A stretch of 64,000 nucleotides of DNA from Neolentinus lepideus HHB14362 ss-1 (taxonomy: Eukaryota > Basidiomycota > Agaricomycetes > Gloeophyllales > Gloeophyllaceae). Positions within the stretch are counted from its first letter, which is position 1. The number at the start of each line of letters is the position of its first letter. Shown one piece after another: positions 48,399-60,246 of this stretch. A model generated the notes under the pieces. The model was not told where the DNA came from, did no database searches, and saw nothing but the letters and a program-made list of their open reading frames with translations. Both the position numbers and the translations under genes were made by a program. Location of the stretch: positions 66,611 to 130,610 of the forward strand of contig KV425582.1 of the NCBI GenBank assembly GCA_001632425.1, in the 5' to 3' direction.

Positions 48399-50223
48399 TC
48401 ACTCGTCGAAGTAGTCCACGATATTGCTAGGGAAGTCATCGTCAACTTTCCAAAACCAGTAAGGTCCTGGTCGAATTCAATTTTCAGACATTGAGATATT
48501 ACTACGCCGCGAGGTCTACTTACCAGCAGGATCACCTAAAGACACATCGCAGATGAATATATAGAATGAACGGCAGGAAAATTCAAGCGGCATACCTTCT
48601 TCGTGATATGCTCCTGTCCAGTTACCTACGACCCCTGCTGCGCTACATATTTGGCCAATCTGCAACCCTTCCGCACTAAAACGGAACATATTAGTCATGC
48701 GCAGAGAGGCATGATCATTTCAGCCTAATTACCTCCACTGCGTGTTATGGTCATGTATCGACACCTTCAGGTCAGTCTAGTCAGCACCACATTCAGGACG
48801 GGGGTATAAGAGGAAGGAGAGCGGATCCACAACTCTCTAACGTACACTCACCCATCTCCATCTTATTCCACCCGCCTCTATCCGCACACAACCTTTCACA
48901 TTGGACTCGTTACCGTTGGATCCTCGCGACACGCCTGTGAAGTGGATCGGGGAAGGATCCTCTGGATGGAGGGCGCGACAGCCTCTCGGATGGCCAACGA
49001 AGGAGAATTCAAGATCGGCGTCGTGGTCAGGATCGTCACTGAGCTCAATCAAATGAAGCTCAGTTTCAACAAGACGTGTAGCCTCTTGGAAATTGGAGTC
49101 AGCGAAGAACGATCCGTCCCGTGCACCACGTCCTGGTAAATGTCTGAGACTTCCAAACTGGTTCATCGTGAGACGACAGTAACGAATTCAGGGAATAAAT
49201 GCAGGCACACTGACATTAAATGCTGTAAAAAGTCAGTACGATAGGCCAAGGATTCAAAGGTAAACTTACAGAATAGGTCCCTGCATCGTAAAGAAACGAA
49301 TAAAAAGAGGAGCCCATCCCACGTTGTATCTTAACTCACCTGTAATCCATGAAGCACACGAATCTCCTCCAGTTGCCTTCGACACCAGCCCAATCTCGGG
49401 TGTTCCTTGTCTCCAATGTACCAGGCGCCGAGTACGCTCTCAAGGCACGCAAGCCCATAGTGCTCATCGGAGGCCTCACGCCTGGCCACATGCGCTGAAA
49501 CTCCCGCAGATTCATAAGGATGACATTGATATTATATTGGAGGTGCTTCCAATTGATCGTCGTAGAGTCACTATAGGGCCCATATCTGCTATTCGCCGTG
49601 TAGTTCCGCAGATCGTATACGAAACAACGACTGGTGGTACGCAGGGGCTCAAGCTGTCGCTTGGTATCATCTAATTCACTGTTAGGATACAGTTTCCCGT
49701 CATAGTGGAAGAAATCTCTATGCGACAGAGACAAGTACGAAAGCAGGCGGTGCAGCCGCTGCGGCATATCTGGGTCACCACTGAAGTTGACATTACGCAA
49801 GATCTTGGCCAACCATTCCGTATTCATCGACTCTTGATCCTTAGCGTACGGCAACGCTTCTTCGAGGACGGTGATGAACGTCGCGCAGGTACGATCGAGG
49901 ACCTCCGGAGAAGCCAATGCGATCTTGGATCGGACCGACTCTGCACTAATGCGCCGCTGCAGCTGGCCCTTCCAATCATAGTCTTTGATTGCATCGCATT
50001 CCTTCAACTGTTTGAGAGCTATGGCTTTCCGAGGGTCATCAAAGTGTGCAAGAAAGAGCTGACGCCAGAGGTACTGATCAGGAGACCGGTAGAGGAGGTC
50101 GCGGGCCCCGCGGCATGTCCTGGAGAAAACAGCGACGTCTCGAGGGTGACAGAAAGTAAGAGTATGCTCCGTGACCTCCGATGGAACAGCCCATACAGGA
50201 GAGTTGACTGACATACTCTCCAT
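48399..50223 (-). CDS. F-box protein with three microexons
   Basis: Substrate-receptor type protein of SCF ubiquitin ligases. Eight exons (50223-49340, 49280-49270, 49222-49215, 49157-48852, 48764-48733, 48675-48596, 48535-48524, 48466-48399) give 466 residues. The F-box lies at about residues 10-50 (AVPSEVTEHTLTFCHPRDVAVFSRTC, read in parts). The C-terminal part has the mushroom family features RRFVCFMDYRDLFSFN, LPGRGARDGSFFAD, IHFTGVSRGSNGNES, SAEGLQIGQI, VVGNWTGAYHEEGDPAGPYWFWKV and ends VDYFDE. Exons of 11, 8 and 12 nt are needed to keep the frame across these family motifs. The start at MESMSV was preferred; an in-frame upstream start at 50268 would add about 15 residues. Confidence 0.85.
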
Positions 50224-52031
50224 CGCGCTGATTGTAAGCCTGACCGAGCAAACGCCACACTCGGCACTCCGCAAGTAAAGCGTGAGTCGTGACAGTAACT
50301 TGAATAGGACGAGCTACGCGATGGCAGGTGGGAAGTAGCTTTCAGCGATCTGATTGGCTGAGTCCTCTCCGGCAAGAACGACGGCAGTCCCCGGTGGCGC
50401 AGAATCTGCGTTTAGAACTGAACCACCCTTTACATAATGCATTCCTGGGAAGGAATGCTGCTCTCAAGTTGGTGAACTTCATCCCGAAGTCCATATCTGT
50501 TCTTGATCTGGCTTTTATATGTGCCTGGGCGCTCTCTAACTGGACTACCTTGAAGAAGACCCTTTGATCCAGAACCCACGGGACGCTGTCTGGGCTTCTT
50601 CATACTTACCTGGTGAATTTGACTAACTGTTGTCAAGCATATCTGGCTCCTCGATAGGATCAGCCGCCAAGACCTCTGCCTTTCTTGTTCCGTTAGGAGT
50701 TTACGGAATAAATTGCTTATGCTTGTCCCAGTCTAATCCGTGCCTATTATGCAGCTGCCTTCCTCTGGGAATTAGTAAACTTCCGACCTAGTATGAACTC
50801 ATCTCACGCGGCGTTTCTGACACCGGCTGGTTCCTCAATAATACCATCGTGCCTTGAACGCCTCTTGTCGACGGGTAGTTTGATCCGTCTATATCTAAGC
50901 TTGATGTGTGAATGCGCATTTACATTTCCTCTTAGCTTACCGACTCCTGAGATCCGCGAGAGTCGGGACTGAAATTCTGCTCTTCATTCTGACTTTCGTC
51001 CGCGTCGGATGACTTGGTCCTCCTAATGAAAGCTAGGTTCCTTGCATTGATTGGTCATGACTCCCGCCTTGAAGTCGGGGAGAGTTCCCAGAGTTCTATT
51101 TTCACCGCACCATGTCCTTGGCTATGATGTCAAGGTGAGTTGAGTCTTTTGTCAGAGCTCTTTCGAGTTATGCCTTTCCTATTAGTCAACGCTCTTGTTC
51201 GGCGGAGTTAGTCCCCCCGTTTGAGTATAATGTCTCCACGAAGAGTCACCAAGTCGTTTTGCATGTAAATTTCAGGAAAGGTTTATGTGGTAACTCAACG
51301 AATATCGTGCTCTTGGCGGATCGTCCTCGCTTGTTGCGTAAGACGGGGATTGAAAGCACTGCAAGCACTTCTTGGCCTTGGCAAGGCCTTGAGTTGCGTA
51401 CTGTAGGTCGAAATATTGAGTAAGACAGTCATCAATGAACTTATCAAGAGGGATAGGCTATACAATCGCCTCGTCTGAGCTTGTTTTGAACCCGTCGTGA
51501 CCCACGTTTCTCACACAACGCTCAGGACGGGTTGGAATACACGCACTGCAAAGGTTCACCGCGCAAAGAAGTGAATCCCCACTCGACAATATTCGGGCAA
51601 CGTTCGCAATCGGCTGTATGTTTCCTTCGCTTCCCTCGTAAGAGGACATCTCATGTTTTAGCGTTTATCCTTCAGCAGCAATGAAACAAGAGACCGAGTC
51701 GGGATCACACATCTCAGGACATGTGTGATTCATGGAGCGTGGTCTCAGCACCCCTCAAGTCCGCCGATCACAACGCCAAGGATTTGTTCTGGACGTCAGC
51801 GAGAGTCAAACTGAAGCACATCGGTGTCTTGGCATACGAGATATCCTATACACGTATACTCTTAAGATACCCTATCTAAAAGAAAACATCCTACACGATC
51901 TATACAAGAAATTCAAGCCGGAACTTTATCTATCGGGTGACCAAATGGAATAATACCAGCATAAAGAAACGGAATTCCGACGGTTGCTATCCGGACCTCC
52001 AACGTCGCCGAGAAACATCACCAAGCACTTT
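50224..52031. other. Gene-poor stretch
   Basis: About 1.8 kb without a supported gene. Frames at 50328-50567 and 51732-51953 (plus) are short and featureless. Confidence 0.4.
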
Positions 52032-53184
52032 TTAGGCTGCTGCAGAGTCAGCATGGAAGCGCACCCTCCGGAGCCATCTGTTCGGATCGCGAATCGAAGT
52101 GCGCGAGTGGAGGAAGCGGCGGTTGTCCAGCAGCAGGAGTGTGTCCTCTTTGAAATGCTCCGCTGGGACGGCGAAACCGGTGTCCTCCGCCTGGAGAAGG
52201 TTCTCGAGGACGCGGATGGCTTTCTGAGCCACTACATCGTGCTCGTCCGCGGAGCATACCCCCTTTCTGTACCGGATAAGAGCCGGTCCATTCGCTGGGC
52301 GCTCCAGGAGCGGCTTGCGAAGCGTGTGAGCGCCCTTGAAGAATTCGGGAGGGACCTTGATGTTAAAGTCCTTCGTGGCGAGAATCTCCGTGATATCGTC
52401 CGGGAGACTATTGACGATATCGGCGACAGGGAGAAGGCGAAAAACACCTCCACCCTGTTTGTCGGGATGGATGATGTGAAATGCAAAAAATCGTGTCGGC
52501 TTCTCTTCAAAAGAGCCGTCGATGTGCCAGCTGAACTCGTCGAGAGTATGAGAGATCGCGATAGCCTTCTGGCCCGTTCCTTGCGAAATAACACCCTCTG
52601 GCTTGTTTTTGATATCCCACAAGGCACCTGCAAGGGTGATAATGAGATCTGAGACTTCAAACGAACAATGGGCGAGAAAATCGAGATACCTTCGGTCGCA
52701 GAGTGACTATCTGCCTTGCCCAAGGCGTTGACGATTTCAAGCAGAAGCTCGGACTTCTCTTCCATGTTGCCACCAAATTCGCACTGAATCTTTGCAACTC
52801 CGTGCTCATAAAGTGCTTGGCGGTATAGAGGAACTTGAGCCAATCCTTCGTCTTTGGACCAAGCTCTGAATAGTGTCGACGGAGGGAATGAGAAGATCTT
52901 GTCCGCTTTCTGTGGCATCCAAGTATCGATGTCAGCGGGATTCCGCGACGTGTCCCCAAACCTACCTGCTGTCCCTTCAGCGGGGTATCTACTGTCGATG
53001 CCGAGCGCGACAAAGGGCTGAGCGGATGGACATCCTTTTGAAGTCTGCTGAAATCGAGCGGCATACCCTGGGGACTGTAGTGGCGACGCTGAGCAATGAA
53101 AGGGAGCAAACAAGAGCGCGATGAAGAGACTGCGGATACATTGCGCAGAGCAGAAGAAGAGGGTCGCAACTGCTTGAAAGTCAT
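52032..53184 (-). CDS. TauD/TfdA-like Fe(II)/2-oxoglutarate dioxygenase
   Basis: Three exons (53184-52966, 52909-52690, 52648-52032) give 351 residues. The fold is shown by the iron-binding HxD in SWHIDGSF (His about 188, Asp about 190) and by the distal His in RRFLHSRTS (about 327), followed by the Arg-rich RDPNRWLRRVRF that binds 2-oxoglutarate. Nearby LWDIKNKPEGVISQGTG and FHIIHPDKQGGG fit the family. The first ~45 residues are Ser/Arg-rich without acids, resembling a mitochondrial presequence. Intron 2 is only 41 bases and offers two in-phase acceptors differing by six bases. Substrate unknown: related enzymes act on taurine, gamma-butyrobetaine or free amino acids. Confidence 0.82.
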
Positions 53185-55619
53185 AGTTTCTTTGGGTGAT
53201 ATTAGTGGGACACTGGGCTGAGGGATGACGAGGAGACATGCTGACCTTTTATATCATGCGTCGGTAGATCCTAGACATATTTTCATACGGTACAAATCCC
53301 GTTTGGGGGAATTTGGCCAAATATCTATTTCTAAGGTGTATGAATTGAGTGAAGTGGAGTGCTCGGAAAGAGTCTGCGTGTTGATACCGGTTCCATCGAG
53401 TTGGGAGATTGCCTCCCCAGAGATACGAGCTTCTTTGTTCGCGTACACGGCGACCGAGTGAAGCCTACTACTGCACGGTGCCTACAAGATGCCACGACTA
53501 TCAGTTTTGTAAATTCGTAGCAACCATCGAAGATACCAGCACCCGGACAGGGAAGTAAATGCCTTGATCAGGATTACACTGCAATGCCCAGAACCCTGGT
53601 GGGGGTAGATGGAAGAATGACTAGAGTAATGTGTACGGCACAATGGCGCGCGCGTATCTCTTCGTCTCTGCCCACCACAACGATAATCGCGGTGCTTTCG
53701 CATACCCGGCAGGTAGCCACGTTCAAAGCTTTGTATGAACCAACTCAACGTGAAAATCACTGCTAGCAGTCCATTGCTAGTGCTCTGCAAGGCCAAGAGA
53801 CTGCCAAATATCTGTTGTCTTGCAACCTGAGATGCTGGCTCGGTTTTCATCCATCCCGACAGAGGCCAAGAGTTCATTTTCTCCATGTCAAATTGACAAT
53901 AGACGTAAATTGAACTCAAGAAGGACGCAACGCCAAGGCACTGGGTAATCGGTGATTCTCGGTACCCGTTCAAAGGCAAGTTGCCGTTGGCATAAGAGAG
54001 GTCGCAGCGGGAGAGGGATCTGCAATTGGTTGATACCTGCTACCTGTGGGCGCTACTGTACCTCAAAGTTCAGTATGGCCGTGGGTAGTTGATGGGCTTC
54101 GATTCTTGGATTCGGAGAGACTGAGTCTAATAACATGCTTCTGCTGCCAAGGCAAATGTTTTAGGCACGATTCATCTGTACGAGTGCGCGCTGCACCCCA
54201 AATAATAAGTCTATTTCTTGCTGATAGCCTCCAGCTTTGCTAGCACCGTTGTGCCGACGACTTGCCTATCAGATAAACGAGAATTGAGCACTGCAGCTGA
54301 GACGCCAGCTCGCTGATGCATTCGCACTGTCAGACGCTAAGTACCTAAAAGACACATAAAAGACGACAATAGGAACCGTTAAGACCGGCTAAGCTAAGTC
54401 CCGGCCGTAAGACAGGTTGCCTTTTTCCTGATGGCCATTGGTCAATCAGCTCGCGTGTCATTCAACCTCGTAGACCCCGGAAGGGCTCAAAAGCTATCAG
54501 CTGAAGGCTATTAGTTATAATTGAGGAGGGCTATTACAGACTCAGCCGTGACCCAGTAAGCTGAACCTCAATGTGCATGCATCGACAATTGAAAGTGATA
54601 CCAGAATGCAAGAGCCATCGGTGGATACATGTCTTCTTTCATCAATATTATTTTGCACGTCCGTGTCCCATGGACCCAGCGTGGTCCCGGAAAGTATTAG
54701 AGCTGAATGACAAGAGGAAGTATCATCACTCCATATGCTCTCGCAATTGCTTCGGATTTCTAGTGTCATAGACGACCTGTACCTCCCAAGAGACACACTT
54801 GTCACTCGTGGTTCCAGCGGACACGTCCCTGCCGTTTCGGGAGATGCCACTTCCGTAGAAGGCAAGTTGGTGGAAGTGGAGTTCATGAATGAACCGATAT
54901 ATCAGATCCCCTAATCCGTGCCAGTTTCACATGGGTGCACCATCGACGGCTTACGGACTTGCAAATACTGTCTCAGCACGAGATTTGGATATGTGACTTC
55001 TATCCCGGAGAACGAGAAAACTTCCTCCTAAAGTTCGTCGAGGGTCCGGAGATCAAGGACAGCTTAGCCGCTTGGCGATAACCTTACTTAAGACTAGTCT
55101 CGGCCAGGTCTTTATTGGCAGTTGCATAGACTTATGTCCGTCAATGAATACCAAGTCCATCTGTGAGTGATGATGTTGCATGTGTATCAAAGTCTTGGAA
55201 ATCACGGCGAACCTCAGGCTGTCTCGGGCAATGTTGGTGAATCAAACCCTGGAGGCCGAGCTTGAGAACTCGGAACAGTCCATATTAGATTGCCTCGCGC
55301 GCGGCGGTCTTCGGTGTAATCGTACTGCGTGTCGTAAGTTCTTCGAGAAGATAGCAGCACCATGATAACCCATGCGACGTACGTCTCGTCATCGTGCTTC
55401 GGCCATACTACCCTTATTGGTATGCTATGGACCGGAGCACGGTTCCTTGCGAGATCATACTGAAGGCACCGAGTAACACATTCTACAGGCTATTAACAAT
55501 GATATCAAAATTCTACTCGGATGATTGATCGTAGATACAGCTTGGCTTATGAATGCACCCATGCTGGGTTTCCATAGTGGCACACCCAAGTACCTGTTAG
55601 CCTTCAAGCGTTGTTAACC
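53185..55619. other. Gene-poor stretch with unexplained open segments
   Basis: A 165-codon minus frame at 53482-53979 has no recognisable content. Plus-strand segments at 54768-54914 and 54928-55080 are open and compositionally protein-like (for example LQILSQHEIWICDFYPGE) but could not be joined into a gene. They may be remains of one. Confidence 0.35.
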
Positions 55620-57741
55620 ATGTCCTTAACCCACTCCGAGTCCTTGTCCTTGTCCGAGTCAGACAACGGAGGAACGCTGACCCCCTGTCCGAACAGTCCC
55701 CAGGGACCTGATGAGAGGATCAAAGAGTCCTCCTTCATGGATACTTGGGATACCGATGGCCAAAATCCGTACAATTGGCCACTAAGGAAGAGTGCCGTGA
55801 ATGCCATTCTTGTTTGCTTCCTCGGATTTTTATCGTGAGCACGCATATTAATGTAGACTCCACAACATCTTGCCTTATGACTCGTGTTTAGATCCTTGGT
55901 GTCCTCCATTATTGTACCTGCACTGCCAAATGTGATGCAGGAGTTCGGAATCACTATTGATGAAGTCGGGACTCTGACGACCTCCTTGTTTGTCGTAAGC
56001 GATACACTTGATACCTGTGACCCGCCATGAAGTTATTAATCAACTCTGAAGCTGGGTCTTGGAGTCGGTCCCTTTTTGTTTGCACCGTTATCGGAACTCT
56101 ATGGCAGAATGTTCGTTTATCGCCTGACAATGTCGGCGTTCACGGTGCTTCAAATAGGTTGCGCGTTGTCCAACTCGTGAGCTCATCCACTGTCTACTTG
56201 AACATTTAATGGAGACTTACTTTTCACATAGGATGGCCACTCTCATTATCCTCAGATTCTTTTCCGGCATTTTTGGATCTGCTCCTCCATCTCTCGGGCA
56301 AGCTACCATTTCGGACCTATTTTCTCCGGCCACTCGAGCCCCGTGGTCCGCTCTATACTCTCTGGGACCGATGCTAGGTCCTTGTCTGGGGCCTCTGATC
56401 GGTGAGACTGGTGACGTTCCATGGGAGATATTGACGATTAACGAATGCTGGATTAGCCTCTCTCATAGTCTCAGCAAAAAGCTGGCGCTGGGTCTTTTGG
56501 ACATCCGCTTGCGTGTTGGTAGAATCCATCGACCTACCTGCTGGAAAGCGCTGATCATCCCTTCTAGGTCCGCTGGAGGGACTGCACTCCTATTTATCGT
56601 ATCAGTTGAGACATACAAGCCAGTCATTCAGAGACAAGTTATGAAACAAGAGTTAGAGAAGGCATACGGTAAAATCGGCAAGCGTGCGTGGGGCTTCGCT
56701 ATCGTTGGACCCGACGAGAAGGGGCAGGCAGCAAAAGGCCTATATAGCAAGGCCTTGTCAAGACCATTCCGTCTTTTGACGACAAATCCGACCTGCGTGG
56801 TTTTAGGAACCTTTTTGGCTGTACGTATCACGTTCTGTAAGGTCATACTTAAGATCTGATATCCGTGCGTCGTTGGCATAGTATGTATATGGAATGTTGT
56901 ATCTTCTATTAACATCGCTACCGCTGCTCTATCGAAATGGCCAAGGCCGACTGTTTTCTTACAATTTTTCTGTGGTGAGTTGTTAATGTCGAATCCTGGC
57001 TCTTTGAAATGATCATGATTTTATCGTTCGTAGACGATATCAGGTCTCTGCTACCTAGGCCTTGCAATCGGCTTCATTGTCGCCTCGACTATGACGGCCT
57101 ATGGCTCGACACGTTTGTATAACCATCTTGTCAAAGTCAATGGAGAGCACCGACCTGAGTACAGGCTCCTTCCCATGACGGTATGTCCCCGTTTGCCGTA
57201 GTTTTATCTCAGATTCGGCACAATTGATGATGCTTTCAGGCTGGCATGATTATACTACCAATCGGACTTCTTATGTACGGCTGGTCAGCACATCAACACA
57301 ATTTTTTTATGGTTCCAATTATTGGGAACGCTTTCGTGGCAATGGGGATATTCGTAACCTTTGTAAGTCCAGCTTACTGACCGTCCACCGGCTTTGAGCG
57401 CAAACTCAACTGACCCTCCGGATCGGTATATAGCAATCCATTCAAGTCTACCTCGTCGACGCGTTCTCACCGTACTCGGCGTCCGCGATAGCAGCGGCGA
57501 CGCTTCTCCGGTGCTGCGCTGGGTGCGGGCTACCGTTGTTCGGGAAGCAGATGTTTAAAGCATTAGGGTGGGTCTCTTCCTGGTGGTCTTACGTCAAGTC
57601 ACATATTCACGTTTCTTGAACGGCAGATACGGCTGGGCGGCTACAGTGCTTGCATTGGCAACTGTACCCGCTATTCCAATACCGCTCATTCTCTACAAAT
57701 ATTCGCGATCGCTTCGCGAACGTTTCCCCTTCCACGGATGA
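55620..57741 (+). CDS. MFS drug-exporter-like transporter (DHA1 family), frame break in the middle
   Basis: Exons: 55620-55834, 55892-55994, 56052-56176, 56232-56401, 56457-about 56518, 56568-56820, 56882-56974, 57034-57180, 57240-57362, 57434-57567, 57627-57741. The N-terminal half has GQNPYNWPLRKSAV, PALPNVMQEFGI, VGPFLFAPLSELYGR (motif A), FSGIFGSAPPSLG and LGPMLGPCLGPLIG (motif C), then KSWRWVFW. The C-terminal half has VETYKPVI, SRPFRLLTTNPTCVVLGTF, NYIxLGLGF-like TISGLCYLGLAIGF, and AFSPYSASAIAAATLLRCCAGCGLPLFG, all typical of fungal DHA1 exporters. Between exon 5 (ends in phase 0) and exon 6 (needs phase 2) no canonical splice restores the frame. This is a real frameshift, an unseen splice, or a sequence error. 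Otherwise complete. Confidence 0.75.
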
Positions 57742-58372
57742 TCCCTTGGCATACGTCATGATGTCAGAGCACTGATGGTCGAATGTAATTCACGGAAGCG
57801 ACGGCAACTTCCAGTGGTCCTCCAACGAGAACCGGCATTCAAGATCATCACGTCCAGACCAGGTTCATAATTCGTGATAAAATAAGCTAAATAGACCTAC
57901 TCTGTACTGTTTCCAAACTTCTATAAAGTCTGTAGCACAACCTTGTCTTTGGCACTCTCGACATTACGAATGTCCCTCTCCTCGGCAAACCCGTGAAAAT
58001 CATGGGAACGAGATCTGGCAAAGCGTGGTATGTTCAATGGTATCGATGATCGATTGAATTTCATCGAATCCGGGTGATTTTCCTGCTGTGCTGACTCCGA
58101 GGAGCATCAGCATCACGCGAAGTTGACGATTGTTTCCGGAATTATGGATGTCGGAAATACTCATGCCAATGGTTGTGACGGCAGCTGTCATGGGGCATGG
58201 CATGTCCTTCCTCAGCGTCTGTTCGGCACACGATGTATGTCCGATAAAACAACAGGTACTGTACCTATTGTCAAAGAGAATACAAGGGCATCCAAATGAG
58301 CGGTATATACACCGAACGTATGATAAATAATACCAAATATAGTGACGCCCGTCTAAGCTCAAGCACTCGTTC
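57742..58372. other. Intergenic between convergent MFS and PEX13 genes
   Basis: Holds both 3' flanks. A 134-codon minus frame (58000-58404) overlaps the PEX13 end and is not supported. Confidence 0.4.
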
Positions 58373-59626
58373 TCACATGCTCTGCTTCTCAGTAGCACCT
58401 TCAATCATCTTAGGCTCTGCCTTGATGAGGTCATCCTGCTTTCTCTCTCCTTTCTTCTCCAGAACCTCGACCCACTTCTTCGGGAACCAACCCTCTCTGC
58501 CTTCCCTCGTTCGCCCCTTCCACCACTCGCACCCAGGAACCTCCACACGAGGATCTACTTCCTGACCAGTAGTAGGATCTAGCTTCCCCATGATGGCAAC
58601 AATCTCATTAACTTTGAGCGCAAGTTCCGATGGAGAAGAGGGTGTGAACGGGTACAGGGCCCGCGCAAATGTCAAGTCTGTCGGTGTGAGAGGTTGTAAT
58701 GCAGCCTGTGGCAAGGCAGCTTGTTGTTCTGCCCTAGACGACAGCAATTGAATTAGCTTGTGCATCGCGTAAGGGATGCCGACCACGGCGGCAAGGAAGA
58801 CGATGATCGGCTTTTTGCTCGGGGTCGGCTGAGGAGGACCAGCTGGGCCATGTACCGGCCGACCGTTGATGAATTCCCTGAACTCATGCCGGAGCTCTGG
58901 GCTCCCTCTCTGGCCCGTCAGGACGCCTTTCAACCACTTAATCAAGCCGAAGAGGCCTAAGACGCTTCCAAGTGCGTTGCGGAGCATGGCGAATTGCTCC
59001 ACTACGCCCACCATGGCGAAGAAGCTAGAGTGGGTCGCCATGAATGTCGACTCAAGCATTTGTGCAACTCCGGAGAAGGTTTGGACTATTGAATGTAGGA
59101 GTGCGAAGGTATGTTGCGTCGTGTTTGATAGTGTCTGCGAAAGAGATGGCCCGCCCGCAGGATTATTGGCGTCGTAAGGGTTCATCGGTCCATAAGGCAT
59201 CCCACCTAGTCCTCCATAGCCTCCCATACCTCCCATACCTCCACCATACATACCGCTCATCCCATATGCTCCTCCATATGAGCCAAGGCCCATTCCACCG
59301 TACATTCCTGTCGATCCATAAGGTGAGTATGAGTTACCGAGCCGCGAGTAAGGTGATGAGTATCCATATGGTGAATTATATGCGCTCTGAGTGTATGTGG
59401 GCTGCGTTGTCGTTCCAGATGTAATAGCTGCTGGTCGCGCAGGTACAGAGGGTGTCGTAGATGAAGAGGAAGATGCAGCGGGTGTGGCGCCCGCAGAAGA
59501 TGAACTGGGTGCGGAGGTAGCTGTGGTCGTCGCCGACATTGACTGAGATGTGGTCGCCGTGGATGGCAGAGGCATCGCGGAAGCCGTGTTACCCGCACGT
59601 TCCCATGGCTTTGGAGGAGAAGGCAT
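58373..59626 (-). CDS. PEX13: Peroxin Pex13
   Basis: Membrane component of the peroxisomal docking complex, binding Pex5 and Pex14. A single exon of 417 residues. The N-terminus MPSPPKPWER is the family's conserved PPKPWE start. It is followed by an Ala/Ser/Thr-rich linker and a Gly/Tyr/Met-rich region (about residues 85-150) with YGGMGLGSYGGAYG-like repeats. Then comes the Pex13 core (TFALLHSIVQTFSGVAQMLE, FFAMVGVVEQFAMLRNALG) and a hydrophobic segment (PIIVFLAAVVGIPYAM). A C-terminal SH3 domain (about 335-400) has ARALYPFTP, EWWKGRTREGREGWFP and KKWVEV. Intact. Confidence 0.94.
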   Translation of the reverse strand: MPSPPKPWERAGNTASAMPLPSTATTSQSMSATTTATSAPSSSSAGATPAASSSSSTTPSVPARPAAITSGTTTQPTYTQSAYNSPYGYSSPYSRLGNSYSPYGSTGMYGGMGLGSYGGAYGMSGMYGGGMGGMGGYGGLGGMPYGPMNPYDANNPAGGPSLSQTLSNTTQHTFALLHSIVQTFSGVAQMLESTFMATHSSFFAMVGVVEQFAMLRNALGSVLGLFGLIKWLKGVLTGQRGSPELRHEFREFINGRPVHGPAGPPQPTPSKKPIIVFLAAVVGIPYAMHKLIQLLSSRAEQQAALPQAALQPLTPTDLTFARALYPFTPSSPSELALKVNEIVAIMGKLDPTTGQEVDPRVEVPGCEWWKGRTREGREGWFPKKWVEVLEKKGERKQDDLIKAEPKMIEGATEKQSM

Positions 59627-60246
59627 GATGCCCTGGGGTTATTTTGTGAGAGAGGGAAGAAAGGAAATAAGATAATATCAAGTGCCACTCCGGTAATAGG
59701 CGTAGCGTCGGACGGACTTCATGCACGGCCACGCGCACCGGCTAGGCGCGATGACCCTTTCCGTGGTCTCATGACGGATCTGCGACAGCTGAATGCAGGG
59801 GTATAAAACATGTGCAAGGTGGGTCTCAGGTGGGTCCGATTCCGACCATCGCATGTTTCCAATGTCTTTCAAAGATAATATTTCGTGCACACAGGCAAGG
59901 ACAGACAACTCACGGGGACTAATACAAGATACATGATCCAAAAGTCACAGCGTGCGTTCATTGTCCGTCTAAATTGTATACTAATAGAATGTAAGATGCG
60001 GTGAGAAAGCAATATGCTGAAGCGGGTAAAGATGAAATCGCGGTATGCAAAATAATATGTAATAAAGGACAAACAACGCCCACACGACCGAGATTAGAGA
60101 ACGCGATGCGGAAAGAACGTATCGGCAGGATAGTGCTACAAGCACACCCGCTGGTAGTGAAATGGGTTGTCGGTTTGTCTGTCTGTGTGCGGCGTCAACT
60201 AAACAGTCCTTCGTTCACATTACGCTGCAGTCTTCCACATAACGTC
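59627..60246. other. Promoter region of PEX13 and 3' flank of the deacetylase gene
   Basis: No gene seen in these 620 bases. Confidence 0.4.

Noticed and set aside
52232..53239. 335-codon minus frame
   Set aside because: It covers real exon 2 of the dioxygenase, but its N-terminal and C-terminal parts are other frames; the iron-binding motifs are only obtained with the spliced model.
53482..53979. 165-codon minus frame
   Set aside because: No recognisable motif; hydrophobic and basic parts alternate without a membrane-protein pattern; no introns that would extend it.
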